In this document: positions 39,471 to 49,624 of the stretch, one piece after another | Layout of the letters: each line of letters opens with the position of its first letter | Position numbering within the stretch: the first letter of the stretch is position 1 | Assembly (NCBI RefSeq): GCF_019856455.1 | Contig: NZ_CP082205.1 | Span: 1,116,001 to 1,180,000 of the forward strand | From: Streptococcus suis | GTDB lineage: Bacteria; Bacillota; Bacilli; Lactobacillales; Streptococcaceae | Length of the DNA: 64,000 bases | Direction: 5' to 3' | Made by a program: the position numbers and the translations under genes | The notes under the pieces: model-generated | What the model saw: only the letters and a program-made list of their open reading frames with translations | The model's database searches: none | Told to the model about the DNA's origin: nothing

Positions 39471-40428
39471 ATGAACAATACAGGTATTCATCACATTTCA
39501 AGCTTGGTAGGAAATATTCATCAAGCCTATCATTTTTATCATCATATTCTTGGTTTGAAATTGACCTTGAAAACTGTCAATCAAGAAGATTCAAGCATGT
39601 ATCATCTCTTTTTCGGTGATGATGAAGGTCGTTTTGGAACGGAATATACCATTTTTGATATGCCTAACCATCCCAATCATCGAAACGGAACCAATCGTTT
39701 GGAAAGAACTGTTTTTCTGGTAAAAGATTTGGAGGCATTAGAATTTTGGCAGAAAAGACTGACAGAGTTTGAAGTGGAGAATGAAGGAATTCAGGCTTTT
39801 GGAAATGGGCATATTCTTAATTTCCAAGATGAAGATGGCCAGCTGCTTGGCTTGACTTACGACTTACCATGAATCAGTCGGAGAAATGTTTCCGTATAAA
39901 ATAGATGAAATTCCGTCAGAATACGCTATTCTTGGCATCGCCAGTCTACATATGCGGATTCGTGAAGAAAAGGCATTGTTATCTTTACTGACAGAGACTT
40001 TTGGTTTCGTCGAGGAAGGTCGATTTGTCTTTGAGGATAAGTTAGTGATTTCTCTGCTCTTTGATAACACCTTCCAGAATCGCCTTTATTTGATTTTAGA
40101 CCAAGAGTCTCCAATCAGCGTGATGGGAGTCGGGGCCATTCATCATATTGCATTTGGTGTCCTAGATAAGTCTGATTTGGAAGATCTGATTAGCCGATTA
40201 AATCTCATCAATCGTCCACATTCTGGTATCATTAATCGAGATTTCATTCATTCCTTGTACTTCCGCGCGCCAAATTACCTTATGTTTGAGGTGGCAACCA
40301 TGACTGGTGAGCGCGAATCGGAAATGCCAGCTCAGAATGAAGAGTTGGATCAGGTAGACCTATTTTTGCCAAGTTTCTTTGAGGAGGAGCGGCAGGATAT
40401 CGAAAAAACTCTCTCCCAACGTTATTAG
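39471..40428 (+). pseudogene. MhqO-like ring-cleaving dioxygenase, frameshifted
   Basis: Two vicinal-oxygen-chelate modules in different frames. The first (39471-39872, 133 residues) has GIHHISSLVGNIHQAYHFY and ends at TGA 39870-39872. The second frame is open before its ATG at 39886 and reads YHESVGEMFPYKIDEIP across the junction, as in intact homologues. The module includes GVGAIHHIAFGV and IHSLYFRAPNYLMFEV. Total length is 958 bases, so removing one base restores a 318-residue protein typical of MhqO/PcpA-type glyoxalase-fold dioxygenases. The shift lies near 39860. It could be a true mutation or an assembly error. Confidence 0.75.
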
Positions 40429-40440
40429 GAGAAATGAAGT

Positions 40441-41058
40441 ATGGATTATCGCTTCATCAAAGGGACCAGTCCCCGTCTTTTGGTCTTTTTCCACGGCACA
40501 GGTGGAAACAAGGAATCCATGCTCTTTCTCCGCCAACAGCTGGCCCCTGAAGCTTCTGTCTTTTCTTTCGATGGAAGTTGGGGTCAAGGCAGGGAAAGGC
40601 GTTTCTTTGCACCGCTGATCGACGGTCAGTTGGATCTCGTCGATTTTGAAAAGCGTTTGACTGCTTTTCTGGATTTTTGGCAGGACTTAGATATTCAGCC
40701 CTACCAGCAGATTACCTTTGTTGGCTTTTCAAACGGTGCCAACTTTATCATGGGCTTGTTGACCAAACAGTCAAACCTGGTGGACAATTATATCTTGCTC
40801 CACCCTTCGGCCTTAGATTACGCTTTTCCTATGGAAAATAGCAGAGCAGAGATTTTATTTACACTGGGGCAGAATGACCAACTCGTCGACCAAGTCGCTC
40901 TTGAAAATCTTGTAGATGACTGGCAAGCGTCAGCTTTTCCCAGTGCCAACCTAGTTCGTTTTGACAAGGGCCATTTTTTAATACTCAATGAAAATCAAAA
41001 TCAGACTAGCTCCAAAGGTTTGGGGAACCTTTGGAGGTTGGAGATAGAGCGAACGTAG
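40441..41058 (+). CDS. MhqD-like carboxylesterase with a repeat-encoded C-terminus
   Basis: An alpha/beta hydrolase of 205 residues: LLVFFHGTGGNKESML (oxyanion region), nucleophile elbow GFSNGA, acid residue in LGQNDQLVD and His in DKGHFL. In B. subtilis the MhqD hydrolase is paired with the MhqO dioxygenase in quinone resistance, as in this gene pair. From residue 181 the sequence (ILNENQNQTSS onward) is read from the left end of a miniature repeat (40981-41187), so about 25 residues are not native. The catalytic residues lie before this point, so activity may survive. Confidence 0.8.
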   Translation: MDYRFIKGTSPRLLVFFHGTGGNKESMLFLRQQLAPEASVFSFDGSWGQGRERRFFAPLIDGQLDLVDFEKRLTAFLDFWQDLDIQPYQQITFVGFSNGANFIMGLLTKQSNLVDNYILLHPSALDYAFPMENSRAEILFTLGQNDQLVDQVALENLVDDWQASAFPSANLVRFDKGHFLILNENQNQTSSKGLGNLWRLEIERT

Positions 41059-41187
41059 TTCGTTTCTACTCAGCAGATAGAACCCTGTTACTATTTTGTT
41101 TCAAGGTAACAGGCTGAAAGGCTCCACTGGAGCCTTTCACTCATCAAATCAAGTCAACAACGTCTGATTTTGATTTTCGAAGAGTAT
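40981..41187. repeat. RUP-like miniature inverted-repeat element
   Basis: 207 bp with 26-bp inverted ends: left ATACTCAATGAAAATCAAAA (40981 on), right complement starting ATACTCTTCGAAAATCAAAA (41187 back). It contains the variable hairpin GAAAGGCTCC-ACT-GGAGCCTTTC. The ends match the IS630-family element at 62958 and resemble pneumococcal RUP, which IS630-type transposases can mobilise. It supplies the stop codon of the esterase gene. Confidence 0.8.
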
Positions 41188-41240
41188 AAGTCAGGATGAA
41201 TTGACCTATATCAAAAATTGGTATCAAGAAAGAATAGACA

Positions 41241-41272
41241 AAAAGACCTGAACAAATAAGTTCAAGTCTTTT
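41241..41272 (-). terminator. Terminator of pepF
   Basis: On the minus strand AAAAGACTTGAAC pairs with GTTCAGGTCTTTT; the A-rich other side makes it usable in both directions. Confidence 0.8.
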
Positions 41273-41279
41273 ATGTGTC

Positions 41280-43070
41280 TTAGATTAGTGATTCCAATTT
41301 ATCCACCAATGAACCGACATAAGCAATAGTTTCTTTAAGTGGTTGATCAGTCGAAACATCAACACCTGCGTGCTTAGCAAGGTCTTGGGCAGAAAGACTT
41401 GCACCAAGTGACAAGGTTTCCAACCATTTTTCAACAACTTCTTCAGGATGTTCTTCCAATTGCTTAGCCATAGCTGTACCGATGGTCAAACCAGCTGAGT
41501 AGGTATATGGATACAAACCAATGTAGTAGTGCGGTTGACGCATCCAGATAAGACCTGCATCGTCACCGATTTCAAAGTCTTCACCCCAGAATTCCTTGAT
41601 GACATCCAACTTGATTTGGCAGAGAATATCACCGTTGAGGTATTCTTCATTGTCCAAACGAGTGTAGACTTCACGTTGGAAGGCTGCTTCAAGCAAGTGA
41701 GTGACCATGTTGTGGAAGTATGTACGGCTGATCAGTTCGCTAATCAAGTAAGCCTGGAAGCCAGGATCTTGGTTGTTTTTCAAAAGGGTGTTACATGTCA
41801 AGACTTCATTGGCAGTAGATGGAGCCTCGATGAAGTAGAGGGATGGATCGTAGCTGAGGACGCTTTGTTTCTTAGCCAATTGGAAATGTCCTGCGTGACC
41901 CAATTCGTGAGCCAATACCAAGACCTCGTTCATCAATCCTGTCCATGAAAGTAAGATGTAAGATGGTCCATCATAAAGAGTAGCGCAGAAGCCTCCTGTT
42001 GCTTTACCTTCGTTTTGAGCAAAGTCGATCCAACGCTCATCAAATGATTGTTCAATCATTTTCACATAATCTTCACCAAGAATGCCCAAGCAGTCAATCA
42101 AGAATTGCTTAGATTCTTCAGGTGTAATGCGTTGGTTGTATTCTGATGGCAAGCTGATTTTCAAATCGGCATGGGTGATTTTTTCCAAGCCATGAGCCTT
42201 GGCAACCAATTTTACATAGCGGCGCATGTGAGGTGCCAATTCCTTCATGATGACATCAATCTGACGGTCGAAGAGATCACGAGAGACATTTTGACTATGC
42301 AAGAGGAAGTCAATGGTATTTTCAAATCCACGCAAGCGAGCTTCGATTTGCTCATTCTTGATATGAGATAAATAAGTCGCTGCAGTAGTATTCTTGTATT
42401 TTTTCAAGGTTGAATAGAAACCAGCAGCTGAATTACGACGGATTTCGGTATCATGGCTGAGCTCATAATCATTTTCAAAGAGAACATAGCTATTACCAAG
42501 TGTTTCACCATTTGCCTCGAAGTTGTCAAAGGTCATATCCTCAAACTTGGTCACACCGTAGTTGCTATAGGGCTGACCAAATGTTGGTGCAAAATTTGAT
42601 AAAAGTTCTTCTTGAAGTGGGTGCAGTTGATGCGGCTTGTCACGGAGAATAGCATCAAAGAATGCAGCCCATTGTGGTTGTTCTTCTTTTAATTCAAGAA
42701 GAAAGGCTTCATCTAATTGCCCAAGTTCTGAATAGAGGAAATCTCGTTGAGGACGTGCCTTGGCAGAAACGAGGTCGTATTCGTTGGCCAGGCTCGCCAA
42801 TTCAGTATTCATCTTATCGACTTCCAAAGGAAGGAAGGCATAGTGGGAAAGTCTGCTATCAAGAATAACGATTTTTTCGTATTCTGTTAAGGCGGAAACG
42901 ATGGTATCCTTATCAGTTAGCTTCCCTTTGTAATTCGATTCGAAAGCTGTCACTTGCTTAGCGTAGGCTGCTAAATTTTCTTTGTAGTTGTCAGGGGTCG
43001 GAAATAAAATGTCCGTATCCCAGGTTAATTGCACATCAATTTCTTGACGTTTAGGCATTGCGTTTGTCAT
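41280..43070 (-). CDS. pepF: Oligoendopeptidase F
   Basis: A cytoplasmic M3B zinc peptidase that cuts short peptides. 596 residues. Zinc motif AHELGHAGHF (HExxH near residues 387-391) and the second-ligand region FIEAPSTANEV are both present. The N-terminal part starts MPKRQEIDVQLTWDTD. AGGAG precedes the ATG. It is a single-gene unit by spacing. Confidence 0.95.
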   Translation of the reverse strand: MTNAMPKRQEIDVQLTWDTDILFPTPDNYKENLAAYAKQVTAFESNYKGKLTDKDTIVSALTEYEKIVILDSRLSHYAFLPLEVDKMNTELASLANEYDLVSAKARPQRDFLYSELGQLDEAFLLELKEEQPQWAAFFDAILRDKPHQLHPLQEELLSNFAPTFGQPYSNYGVTKFEDMTFDNFEANGETLGNSYVLFENDYELSHDTEIRRNSAAGFYSTLKKYKNTTAATYLSHIKNEQIEARLRGFENTIDFLLHSQNVSRDLFDRQIDVIMKELAPHMRRYVKLVAKAHGLEKITHADLKISLPSEYNQRITPEESKQFLIDCLGILGEDYVKMIEQSFDERWIDFAQNEGKATGGFCATLYDGPSYILLSWTGLMNEVLVLAHELGHAGHFQLAKKQSVLSYDPSLYFIEAPSTANEVLTCNTLLKNNQDPGFQAYLISELISRTYFHNMVTHLLEAAFQREVYTRLDNEEYLNGDILCQIKLDVIKEFWGEDFEIGDDAGLIWMRQPHYYIGLYPYTYSAGLTIGTAMAKQLEEHPEEVVEKWLETLSLGASLSAQDLAKHAGVDVSTDQPLKETIAYVGSLVDKLESLI

Positions 43071-43236
43071 GATTTTCTCCTTATTTCATTTTAATAGGTC
43101 CATTATATCATACTAAAGGGCTTTCAGCGAAAATAAGCCAAGGCAAAATTTATGAAACAGAATACTTGACAAAATACACAAAAACCTAGATAATATAAGT
43201 ATGAAAGGGTTTACTGAAAACCAGAAAGGAGCTTTT

Positions 43237-43575
43237 ATGCAAGTCATTAAACGTAGTGGAGAGATTGTTGAATTTGACCCAGATAAAATCTACCAAGCCA
43301 TCATTAAAGCTGCACAGACAGTCTATGTCATTGATGAAACTTGGCGGAAAAATCTTGCTCAGGTCACAAAGAAAGTCGTGCTTGACTTGGAAGAAGCTCA
43401 TACAGAGCGACCAACGATAAGCATGGTTCAGTCGCAAGTTGAACACCGTCTTTTAGATGCAGGGTATATTTCTATTGCTGAGCATTACATTTCCTATCGC
43501 TTGCAACGTGATTTGGAACGTAACGGCTATGGCGATAAGATTATTGTACATCTGCGTTTTGAACAAGTACGTTAA
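43237..43575 (+). CDS. Stand-alone ATP-cone domain protein
   Basis: A 112-residue protein consisting of one ATP-cone: MQVIKRSGEIVEFDPDKIYQ, VTKKVVLDLEE and RPTISMVQSQVEHRLLDAGY. In ribonucleotide reductases and NrdR this domain senses ATP/dATP; here there is no catalytic or zinc domain, so a regulatory role is only a guess. The start at 43237 follows AGAAAGGAG; a longer frame from 43201 would precede the site. Confidence 0.82.
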   Translation: MQVIKRSGEIVEFDPDKIYQAIIKAAQTVYVIDETWRKNLAQVTKKVVLDLEEAHTERPTISMVQSQVEHRLLDAGYISIAEHYISYRLQRDLERNGYGDKIIVHLRFEQVR

Positions 43576-43578
43576 GAG

Positions 43579-43921
43579 AAGAGGCTGGGCAAAAGGCCCA
43601 GGACCACTACTCAGAGTTCGTGTCAACATCTCAGCGCAGTGGTTGATTGGCAGATTTGTTCGTGTTTTGCACTCCAAATCTGATCATTACGACTGTTGCG
43701 AACAAAGTTCGCTTCATCTCCAACCTCAAACTGTCTCCCAGACAGTTTTGTAGCGAACTTTGTTCGCTCTATTTCCAACTTCCAACTGTCCCCCAGACAG
43801 TTGGAACTATGCGGGGGTGGGAGTGAAACAGTCTGGGGATAGACTGTTTCAGCTCAACAACTAGAAATAAAGACTTGTTGACGAACTCTTTTTATCTTGG
43901 TCGAGTTCTTTCCCACTCCCT
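43579..43921. repeat. Composite intergenic repeat, copy B
   Basis: Starts GAGGCTGGGCAAAAGGCCCAGG and ends GAGTTCTTTCCCACTCCC. In between are the core shared with 29210 and 52309 and several hairpins: GCGAACAAAGTTCGC, AACTGTC/GACAGTT twice, AAACAGTC/GACTGTTT, and TCAACAA/TTGTTGA. No gene was found. Confidence 0.7.
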
Positions 43922-44008
43922 TTTTGCTTTTATATATCTTTACATTGTTTAAAGAAAATAGCATTTTAAAAACTTTTTGAAAAAAATGTGATATTCTGAG
44001 CAAAAATT

Positions 44009-44038
44009 TTGTAATCGGTATCATTTTTAGTGTATAAT
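44009..44038 (+). promoter_or_regulatory. nox promoter
   Basis: -35 TTGTAA (44009-44014), 18-bp spacer and extended -10 TGTATAAT (hexamer 44033-44038), 44 bases before the start codon. Confidence 0.6.
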
Positions 44039-44082
44039 AGACTTTGTAAAAAAATATATTTTCGAAAGTGAGATTTCACATT

Positions 44083-45450
44083 ATGGCTAAAATCGTTGTT
44101 GTCGGTGCTAACCATGCTGGTACTGCCGCAATCAAAACTATGTTGACAAATTATGGTCAAGAAAACGAAATCGTTGTATTTGACCAAAACTCAAATATTT
44201 CATTCTTGGGTTGTGGTATGGCTTTGTGGATTGGTGAGCAAATTGGCGGTCCTGAAGGACTTTTCTACTCAAACAAAGAAGAGTTGGAGAGCTTGGGCGC
44301 GACAGTATACATGGAGTCACCTGTTACAAATATTGACTACGATGCAAAAACAGTTACTGCACTTGTAAATGGTCAAGAACATGTTGAATCATTTGAAAAA
44401 CTTCTTTTCGCAACTGGTTCACAACCTATCTTGCCACCAATCAAAGGAGCTGAAATCAAAGAAGGTTCTCTTGAATTTGAAGCAACTCTTGAAAACTTGC
44501 AATTCGTAAAATTGTACCAAAACTCAGCAGATGTTATTGAAAAATTGAAAAACAAAGACATCAACCGCGTAGCAGTAGTTGGTGCTGGTTACATCGGTGT
44601 TGAGCTTGCGGAAGCATTCCAACGTAAAGGTAAAGAAGTTATCCTTATCGACGTTGTAGATACATGTTTGGCTGGTTACTATGACCGCGACTTGTCAGAC
44701 CTTATGGCTAAAAACTTGGAAGAGCATGGTATTCAACTTGCCTTTGGCGAAACTGTTAAAGAAGTTGCGGGTAATGGTAAAGTTGAGAAAATCATCACTG
44801 ACAAGAACGAATACGATGTTGACATGGTTATCTTGGCTGTTGGTTTCCGTCCAAACACTGCATTTGCAGGTGAAGGAATCGAGCGTTTCCGTAACGGTGC
44901 CTTCCTTGTAAACAAACGTCAAGAAACTTCAATCCCAGGCGTTTACGCTATCGGTGACTGTGCAACTATCTACGACAACGCTACTGGCGACACAAGCTAC
45001 ATCGCTTTGGCTTCAAACGCAGTACGTACTGGTATCGTAGCAGCTCACAACATCTGTGGTACTGACCTTGAAGGTATCGGTGTACAAGGTTCTAACGGTA
45101 TCTCTATCTACGGACTTAACCTTGTATCAACAGGTTTGACACTTGAAAAAGCTACTCGTCTTGGTTTGAACGCTACTGTTACTGAAGTAACAGACAACCA
45201 AAAACCAGAATTCATGGAGCATGGTAACTTCCCTGTTACTATCAAGATTGTTTACGATAAAGATTCACGTCGTATCCTTGGTGCGCAAATGGCTGCTCGT
45301 GAAGACATCTCATTGGGTATCCACCTCTTCTCATTGGCAATCCAAGAAGGCGTAACAATCGAAAAATTAGCATTGACAGACTTGTTCTTCTTGCCACACT
45401 TCAACAAACCATACAACTACATCACAGTAGCTGCCTTGGGTGCTGAATAA
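44083..45450 (+). CDS. nox: NADH oxidase (H2O-forming)
   Basis: Reduces O2 to water with NADH, restoring NAD+ and removing oxygen. 455 residues: FAD motif [12 protein letters not shown] at 5-16, redox Cys44 in [19 protein letters not shown] motif [15 protein letters not shown] and [17 protein letters not shown]. The protein uses strongly biased codons, suggesting high expression. ATG 44083 is preceded by GAAAGTGAG; an in-frame ATG at 44068 is less likely. Confidence 0.95.
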   Translation: MAKIVVVGANHAGTAAIKTMLTNYGQENEIVVFDQNSNISFLGCGMALWIGEQIGGPEGLFYSNKEELESLGATVYMESPVTNIDYDAKTVTALVNGQEHVESFEKLLFATGSQPILPPIKGAEIKEGSLEFEATLENLQFVKLYQNSADVIEKLKNKDINRVAVVGAGYIGVELAEAFQRKGKEVILIDVVDTCLAGYYDRDLSDLMAKNLEEHGIQLAFGETVKEVAGNGKVEKIITDKNEYDVDMVILAVGFRPNTAFAGEGIERFRNGAFLVNKRQETSIPGVYAIGDCATIYDNATGDTSYIALASNAVRTGIVAAHNICGTDLEGIGVQGSNGISIYGLNLVSTGLTLEKATRLGLNATVTEVTDNQKPEFMEHGNFPVTIKIVYDKDSRRILGAQMAAREDISLGIHLFSLAIQEGVTIEKLALTDLFFLPHFNKPYNYITVAALGAE

Positions 45451-45462
45451 TTAATTGAATAC

Positions 45463-45492
45463 AAAAGCTCAGAGATGACTCTGGGCTTTTTT
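45463..45492 (+). terminator. Terminator of nox
   Basis: AAAGCTCAGAG, a short loop, then CTCTGGGCTTTTTT. Confidence 0.8.
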
Positions 45493-45592
45493 AGTAAAAA
45501 TTGAAATTATATTTAAAAATATCAAAAAAACTTGAATTTAATTTTTAAAAATGGTAAAATTTTAGAAATTCAAAAACAAAAGAGGTGTTTTT

Positions 45593-46804
45593 ATGTACAA
45601 AAGACTAGAAATTGTGAGTTATTCTGATTTTGATAATTATGAAGCGGAATATCAAAAACGCTTTGATAGTCTAGCTACCATAAAAACAGGATTGACAATC
45701 AATCCTGTTTCAAAGAGGGAACAAAGAAGGTTGGCAGATAAACACCAATTGTTCTATGTATTGCTTCCGAACCATGTCATGGATATTGAAAAGATTTATA
45801 AAAATAGCCAACTTCTTTCTAATTTTGATTTATCAAGCGTTCAGATGCAAAAGCTATTCTATTTGCAAATCATTGATGAAATCCAAAGTACCAATGATAT
45901 GGAAGGAGTCAAATCTACTCGTAAAGAAATAAAGGAGGCATATAACTCTCTAGATAAAAATAAAAGGTTTTCTGGAATCGTTTCGATGTACCATTCTATT
46001 TTGAAAAATGAATTTGAGAAAATAGATTCTTTGTCTAAATTTAGAAATATTTATGATCAATTATTTTTAGATGAGATGTCAGAAGATGAAAAGCCTGATG
46101 GAGAGCTTTTTAGAAAAAAAGTGATTTATGTCGGAGATGGAAATTCCTATGTTCACCAAGGAAATTCCTCGGAGTTTTCGATTAATGAAGATTTAACGAA
46201 GTTAATCATTTTTATGAACAATCCGGAGATTCCTCTTATTATCAAATCAATTATTACGCACTATTTTTTTGAGTATGTACATCCCTTCTATGATGGAAAT
46301 GGTAGAATGGGGCGTTTCCTAATGTCATCCTATCTGTCTAGAAAATTAGATTTTTTAACAGGGTTGTCTCTGTCGGAGTCTGTTTTGCAAAATAAGAGTA
46401 AGTATGAGGAGGGTTTCTCAATTACTTCTCACCCTAAAAATAGAGGTGATTTGACCCCGTTTGTAGGGACCATGCTAGAAATCATTTTAAATGCACAAGA
46501 GAACATGAAGACTAAGTTGGGCAAGTTGAAGTCACAATTAGATAGAGTGTGGATCTTGATAGATGGTCTAGACCTGACGGGACCTCAAAAAGAATTGTTG
46601 TTTATACTTTCCCAAGATAAGCTTTTTGATGTTTTGCATACTGGCGTCAGCAACAAGGAATTAACGGAAGCATTCGGCGGAAAATACAAAAGGACGAGAA
46701 TTGATTCTACTCTGAAAACACTGGAAGGAATGGGCTTAGTGACAAAAGTGAAATCATCCCCAGTCATTTATGAAGTTAGTTCTAATTTGATAAAAGATAT
46801 TTAA
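45593..46804 (+). CDS. Fic domain protein
   Basis: A 403-residue protein with catalytic Fic motif HPFYDGNGRMGR (His, then the phosphate loop), typical of AMP-transferring enzymes. Upstream, STNDMEGVKS fits the (S/T)xxxE(G/N) inhibitory helix, so it would be a self-inhibited Fic with N-terminal inhibitor (class II). The C-terminal part, KELTEAFGGKYKRTRIDSTLKTL, looks like a winged helix. No antitoxin gene is next to it. Target is unknown. GAGGTG precedes the ATG. Confidence 0.88.
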   Translation: MYKRLEIVSYSDFDNYEAEYQKRFDSLATIKTGLTINPVSKREQRRLADKHQLFYVLLPNHVMDIEKIYKNSQLLSNFDLSSVQMQKLFYLQIIDEIQSTNDMEGVKSTRKEIKEAYNSLDKNKRFSGIVSMYHSILKNEFEKIDSLSKFRNIYDQLFLDEMSEDEKPDGELFRKKVIYVGDGNSYVHQGNSSEFSINEDLTKLIIFMNNPEIPLIIKSIITHYFFEYVHPFYDGNGRMGRFLMSSYLSRKLDFLTGLSLSESVLQNKSKYEEGFSITSHPKNRGDLTPFVGTMLEIILNAQENMKTKLGKLKSQLDRVWILIDGLDLTGPQKELLFILSQDKLFDVLHTGVSNKELTEAFGGKYKRTRIDSTLKTLEGMGLVTKVKSSPVIYEVSSNLIKDI

Positions 46805-46805
46805 T

Positions 46806-46831
46806 AGCACCGGCCTCGGCTGGGCTTTTTT
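46806..46831 (+). terminator. Terminator of the fic gene
   Basis: AGC-CCGGCC pairs with GGCTGG-GCT (one bulged A and one wobble), followed by a T-run. Confidence 0.6.
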
Positions 46832-46904
46832 ACTTGCCATCTATCACATTGCAACTGCTTATCGAGTGATTTTTTGGTATAATGGAGAGAATGATTATAA
46901 CGAA

Positions 46905-47322
46905 CCTGTATTCACAGTGTAGTACTTCCATCTAAGCCTAGTTTTTCAGCTACTCATCGTTAGTTTTTTCAAAATATAGTCTTTTAGTTTACTTTTAGTA
47001 CTCGCTCCAACTATCTGGTAGATAGTTGGAGGTTGGAAATAAAGCGAACAAAGTTCGCATCAACAGCCGCAGGCATAACTCAATGCTTTCTTGTTTCTAG
47101 ACATTGACTTGAAACAGTCCCCCAGACTGTTTCAATCAGGCAAGGCGAGTTCAAACACTCCAGTGGAGTGTTTGAAGTTGGAAATAGGGAAACGAAGTTT
47201 TCTCGTACGTCGAAGTAATAACAGAAAAACTAAATGACGATACAGTTGGTATTCCTTCAAAAAACTACCTTGATTAGCGAAAAACTATCTCTTATTTAAA
47301 AGCACTCCACTTGTAATACATG
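46905..47322. repeat. Nested intergenic repeats between fic and pcrA
   Basis: The outer ends CCTGTATTCACAG (46905) and CACTTGTAATACATG (47322 back) belong to the same family as the complete small element at 60905-61053. A second repeat (46976-47246), with ends ATAGTCTTTTAGTTTAC and CTAAATGACGATACAG, is inserted inside and carries hairpins GAAACAGTC/GACTGTTTC and CAAACACTCC/GGAGTGTTTG. No gene was found in this 538-base gap. Confidence 0.65.
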
Positions 47323-47342
47323 TTCTAAGAAAGTATGAGAAA

Positions 47343-49622
47343 ATGAACCCATTATTAAACGGAATGAATGACAGACAGGCAGAAGCGGTGCAGACGACGG
47401 AAGGTCCGCTCTTGATTATGGCAGGGGCTGGATCGGGTAAGACGCGAGTCCTGACTCACCGTATCGCTTATTTGATTGATGAAAAAATGGTCAATCCTTG
47501 GAATATCTTAGCCATTACCTTTACCAATAAAGCGGCGCGTGAGATGAAGGAGCGGGCCTACGCCCTCAATCCTGCTACGCAAGACTGTTTGATTGCTACC
47601 TTCCACTCCATGTGTGTGCGGATTTTGCGTCGGGATGCTGACCATATTGGTTATAATCGCAATTTTACCATTGTCGATCCAGGCGAGCAACGTAGCCTCA
47701 TGAAACGGATTTTAAAAAGTCTCAATCTAGATCCGAAAAAGTGGAGTGAACGTTCTATTCTAGGAACCATTTCCAATGCCAAAAATGACTTGATTGATGA
47801 CAAGGCGTTTGAAGCGCAGGCAGGTGACCTATACACGCAGATTGTTGCTAAATGCTACACGGCTTATCAAAAGGAACTAAGACAGTCAGAGGCCGTTGAC
47901 TTTGATGATTTGATCATGTTGACGCTCCGCCTTTTTGACCAAAATCCAGAGGTCCTGACCTATTACCAGCAGAAATTCCAGTATATCCATGTCGATGAGT
48001 ATCAGGATACCAACCATGCCCAGTACCAATTAGTCAAGCTCCTGGCATCACGTTTCAAGAATATCTGCGTGGTCGGTGATGCGGACCAGTCGATCTATGG
48101 TTGGCGTGGTGCGGATATGCAAAATATCCTGGACTTTGAAAAGGACTATCCAGAGAGCAAGGTTGTGCTTTTGGAGGAAAACTATCGTTCGACCAAGAAC
48201 GTCTTGCAGGCTGCCAATGAGGTCATCGAAAACAACCGCAATCGACGTCCCAAAAAACTCTGGACACAGAATGCCCAAGGGGATTTGATTACCTACTATC
48301 GTGCTCGGGATGAAAATGACGAGGCGATTTTTGTCGCAGGGCAGATTGACCAGTTGCACCGAGAAGGCAAGGCTTATAAGGATTTTGCAGTTCTCTACCG
48401 TACCAATGCCCAATCCCGTACCATTGAAGAAGCCTTGCTCAAATCTAATATCCCTTATACCATGGTTGGAGGCACCAAGTTCTACAGTCGTAAGGAAATC
48501 CGGGATGTGATTTCTTATTTGAATATCATCGCAAATCCATCGGATAATATTTCCTATGAACGCATTGTCAATGAGCCAAAACGTGGCGTTGGACCTGGCA
48601 CGGTTGACAAACTCCGTGATTTTGCGACCAGCCACAGCATGTCCTTGCTAGAAGCTTCTCAGGATATTATGTTATCGCCGATTAAAGGTAAGGCAGCACA
48701 GGCAGTCTTTGACCTAGCCAATCTCCTCTATAATCTTCGCAATCAATTAGACAATTTGACGGTTACCCAAGTAGTCGAGGCAGTATTGAACCAAACAGGC
48801 TACATCGATGCCCTTGCAGCACAAAATACGCTGGAAGCCAATGCTCGCATAGAAAACATTCAAGAATTCCTGTCTGTTACCAAAAACTTTGACGAAAAGG
48901 ATACAGAGGAAGAAGAGACAGGTCTGGATCGCTTGACACGCTTCCTGCTTGATTTGGCACTGATTGCTGACACAGATGATGGCGATACAGAATCTTCAGA
49001 AGTGACTCTTATGACCCTCCACGCAGCCAAAGGTCTGGAATTTCCAGTTGTCTTCCTGATTGGCATGGAAGAAAATGTCTTCCCGCTCAGCCGTGCTTCA
49101 GAAGAGGAAGCTGAGTTGGAGGAGGAACGCCGTCTGGCCTACGTGGGCATCACCCGTGCTGAGCAGATCCTCTACCTGACCAATGCCAACTCCCGCCTGC
49201 TCTTTGGTCGGACCAATTACAACCAACCTAGCCGTTTCATTCGGGAGATTTCCAGCGACCTCCTCGACTACCAAGGTCTTGCCCGCCCAGCCAATACTAG
49301 CTTTAAGGCTTCTTATGTCAATGGCAGAGCGACACAGTTTGGACAAGGCATGAGTTTGCAACAAGCCATGCAAAGTCGAAAAGCATCCGTACAACCATCG
49401 GCTAAGCTCGGAGGTAGCATGCCTTTCGCATCAAGTAACAAATCGTCTGGCTCAGGCACCAACTGGTCAGTTGGTGACATCGCAGTCCACAAGAAATGGG
49501 GCCGCGGAACAGTCCTTGAAGTATCAGGCTCAGGCAGCAACCAAGAACTCAAAATCAATTTCCCAGAAATGGGACTCAAAAAAGTCTTGGCAAGCTTAGC
49601 ACCGATTAGTAAGGAAGAGTAG
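47343..49622 (+). CDS. pcrA: ATP-dependent DNA helicase PcrA/UvrD
   Basis: A superfamily 1A 3'-5' helicase acting in repair and in clearing RecA and stalled polymerase. 759 residues. Walker A AGAGSGKT at 27-34, motif II VDEYQDTNHAQ, motif III VVGDADQSIYGWRGA, motif V TLMTLHAAKGLEFPVVF and motif VI EERRLAYVGITRA. The C-terminal tail has the Tudor-like GDIAVHKKWGRGTVLEV that in PcrA contacts RNA polymerase. Complete and intact. Confidence 0.97.
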   Translation: MNPLLNGMNDRQAEAVQTTEGPLLIMAGAGSGKTRVLTHRIAYLIDEKMVNPWNILAITFTNKAAREMKERAYALNPATQDCLIATFHSMCVRILRRDADHIGYNRNFTIVDPGEQRSLMKRILKSLNLDPKKWSERSILGTISNAKNDLIDDKAFEAQAGDLYTQIVAKCYTAYQKELRQSEAVDFDDLIMLTLRLFDQNPEVLTYYQQKFQYIHVDEYQDTNHAQYQLVKLLASRFKNICVVGDADQSIYGWRGADMQNILDFEKDYPESKVVLLEENYRSTKNVLQAANEVIENNRNRRPKKLWTQNAQGDLITYYRARDENDEAIFVAGQIDQLHREGKAYKDFAVLYRTNAQSRTIEEALLKSNIPYTMVGGTKFYSRKEIRDVISYLNIIANPSDNISYERIVNEPKRGVGPGTVDKLRDFATSHSMSLLEASQDIMLSPIKGKAAQAVFDLANLLYNLRNQLDNLTVTQVVEAVLNQTGYIDALAAQNTLEANARIENIQEFLSVTKNFDEKDTEEEETGLDRLTRFLLDLALIADTDDGDTESSEVTLMTLHAAKGLEFPVVFLIGMEENVFPLSRASEEEAELEEERRLAYVGITRAEQILYLTNANSRLLFGRTNYNQPSRFIREISSDLLDYQGLARPANTSFKASYVNGRATQFGQGMSLQQAMQSRKASVQPSAKLGGSMPFASSNKSSGSGTNWSVGDIAVHKKWGRGTVLEVSGSGSNQELKINFPEMGLKKVLASLAPISKEE

Positions 49623-49624
49623 GG

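Noticed and set aside
48048..48635. 195-codon minus-strand frame inside pcrA
   Set aside because: It is a shadow of the helicase codon pattern, with no independent evidence.
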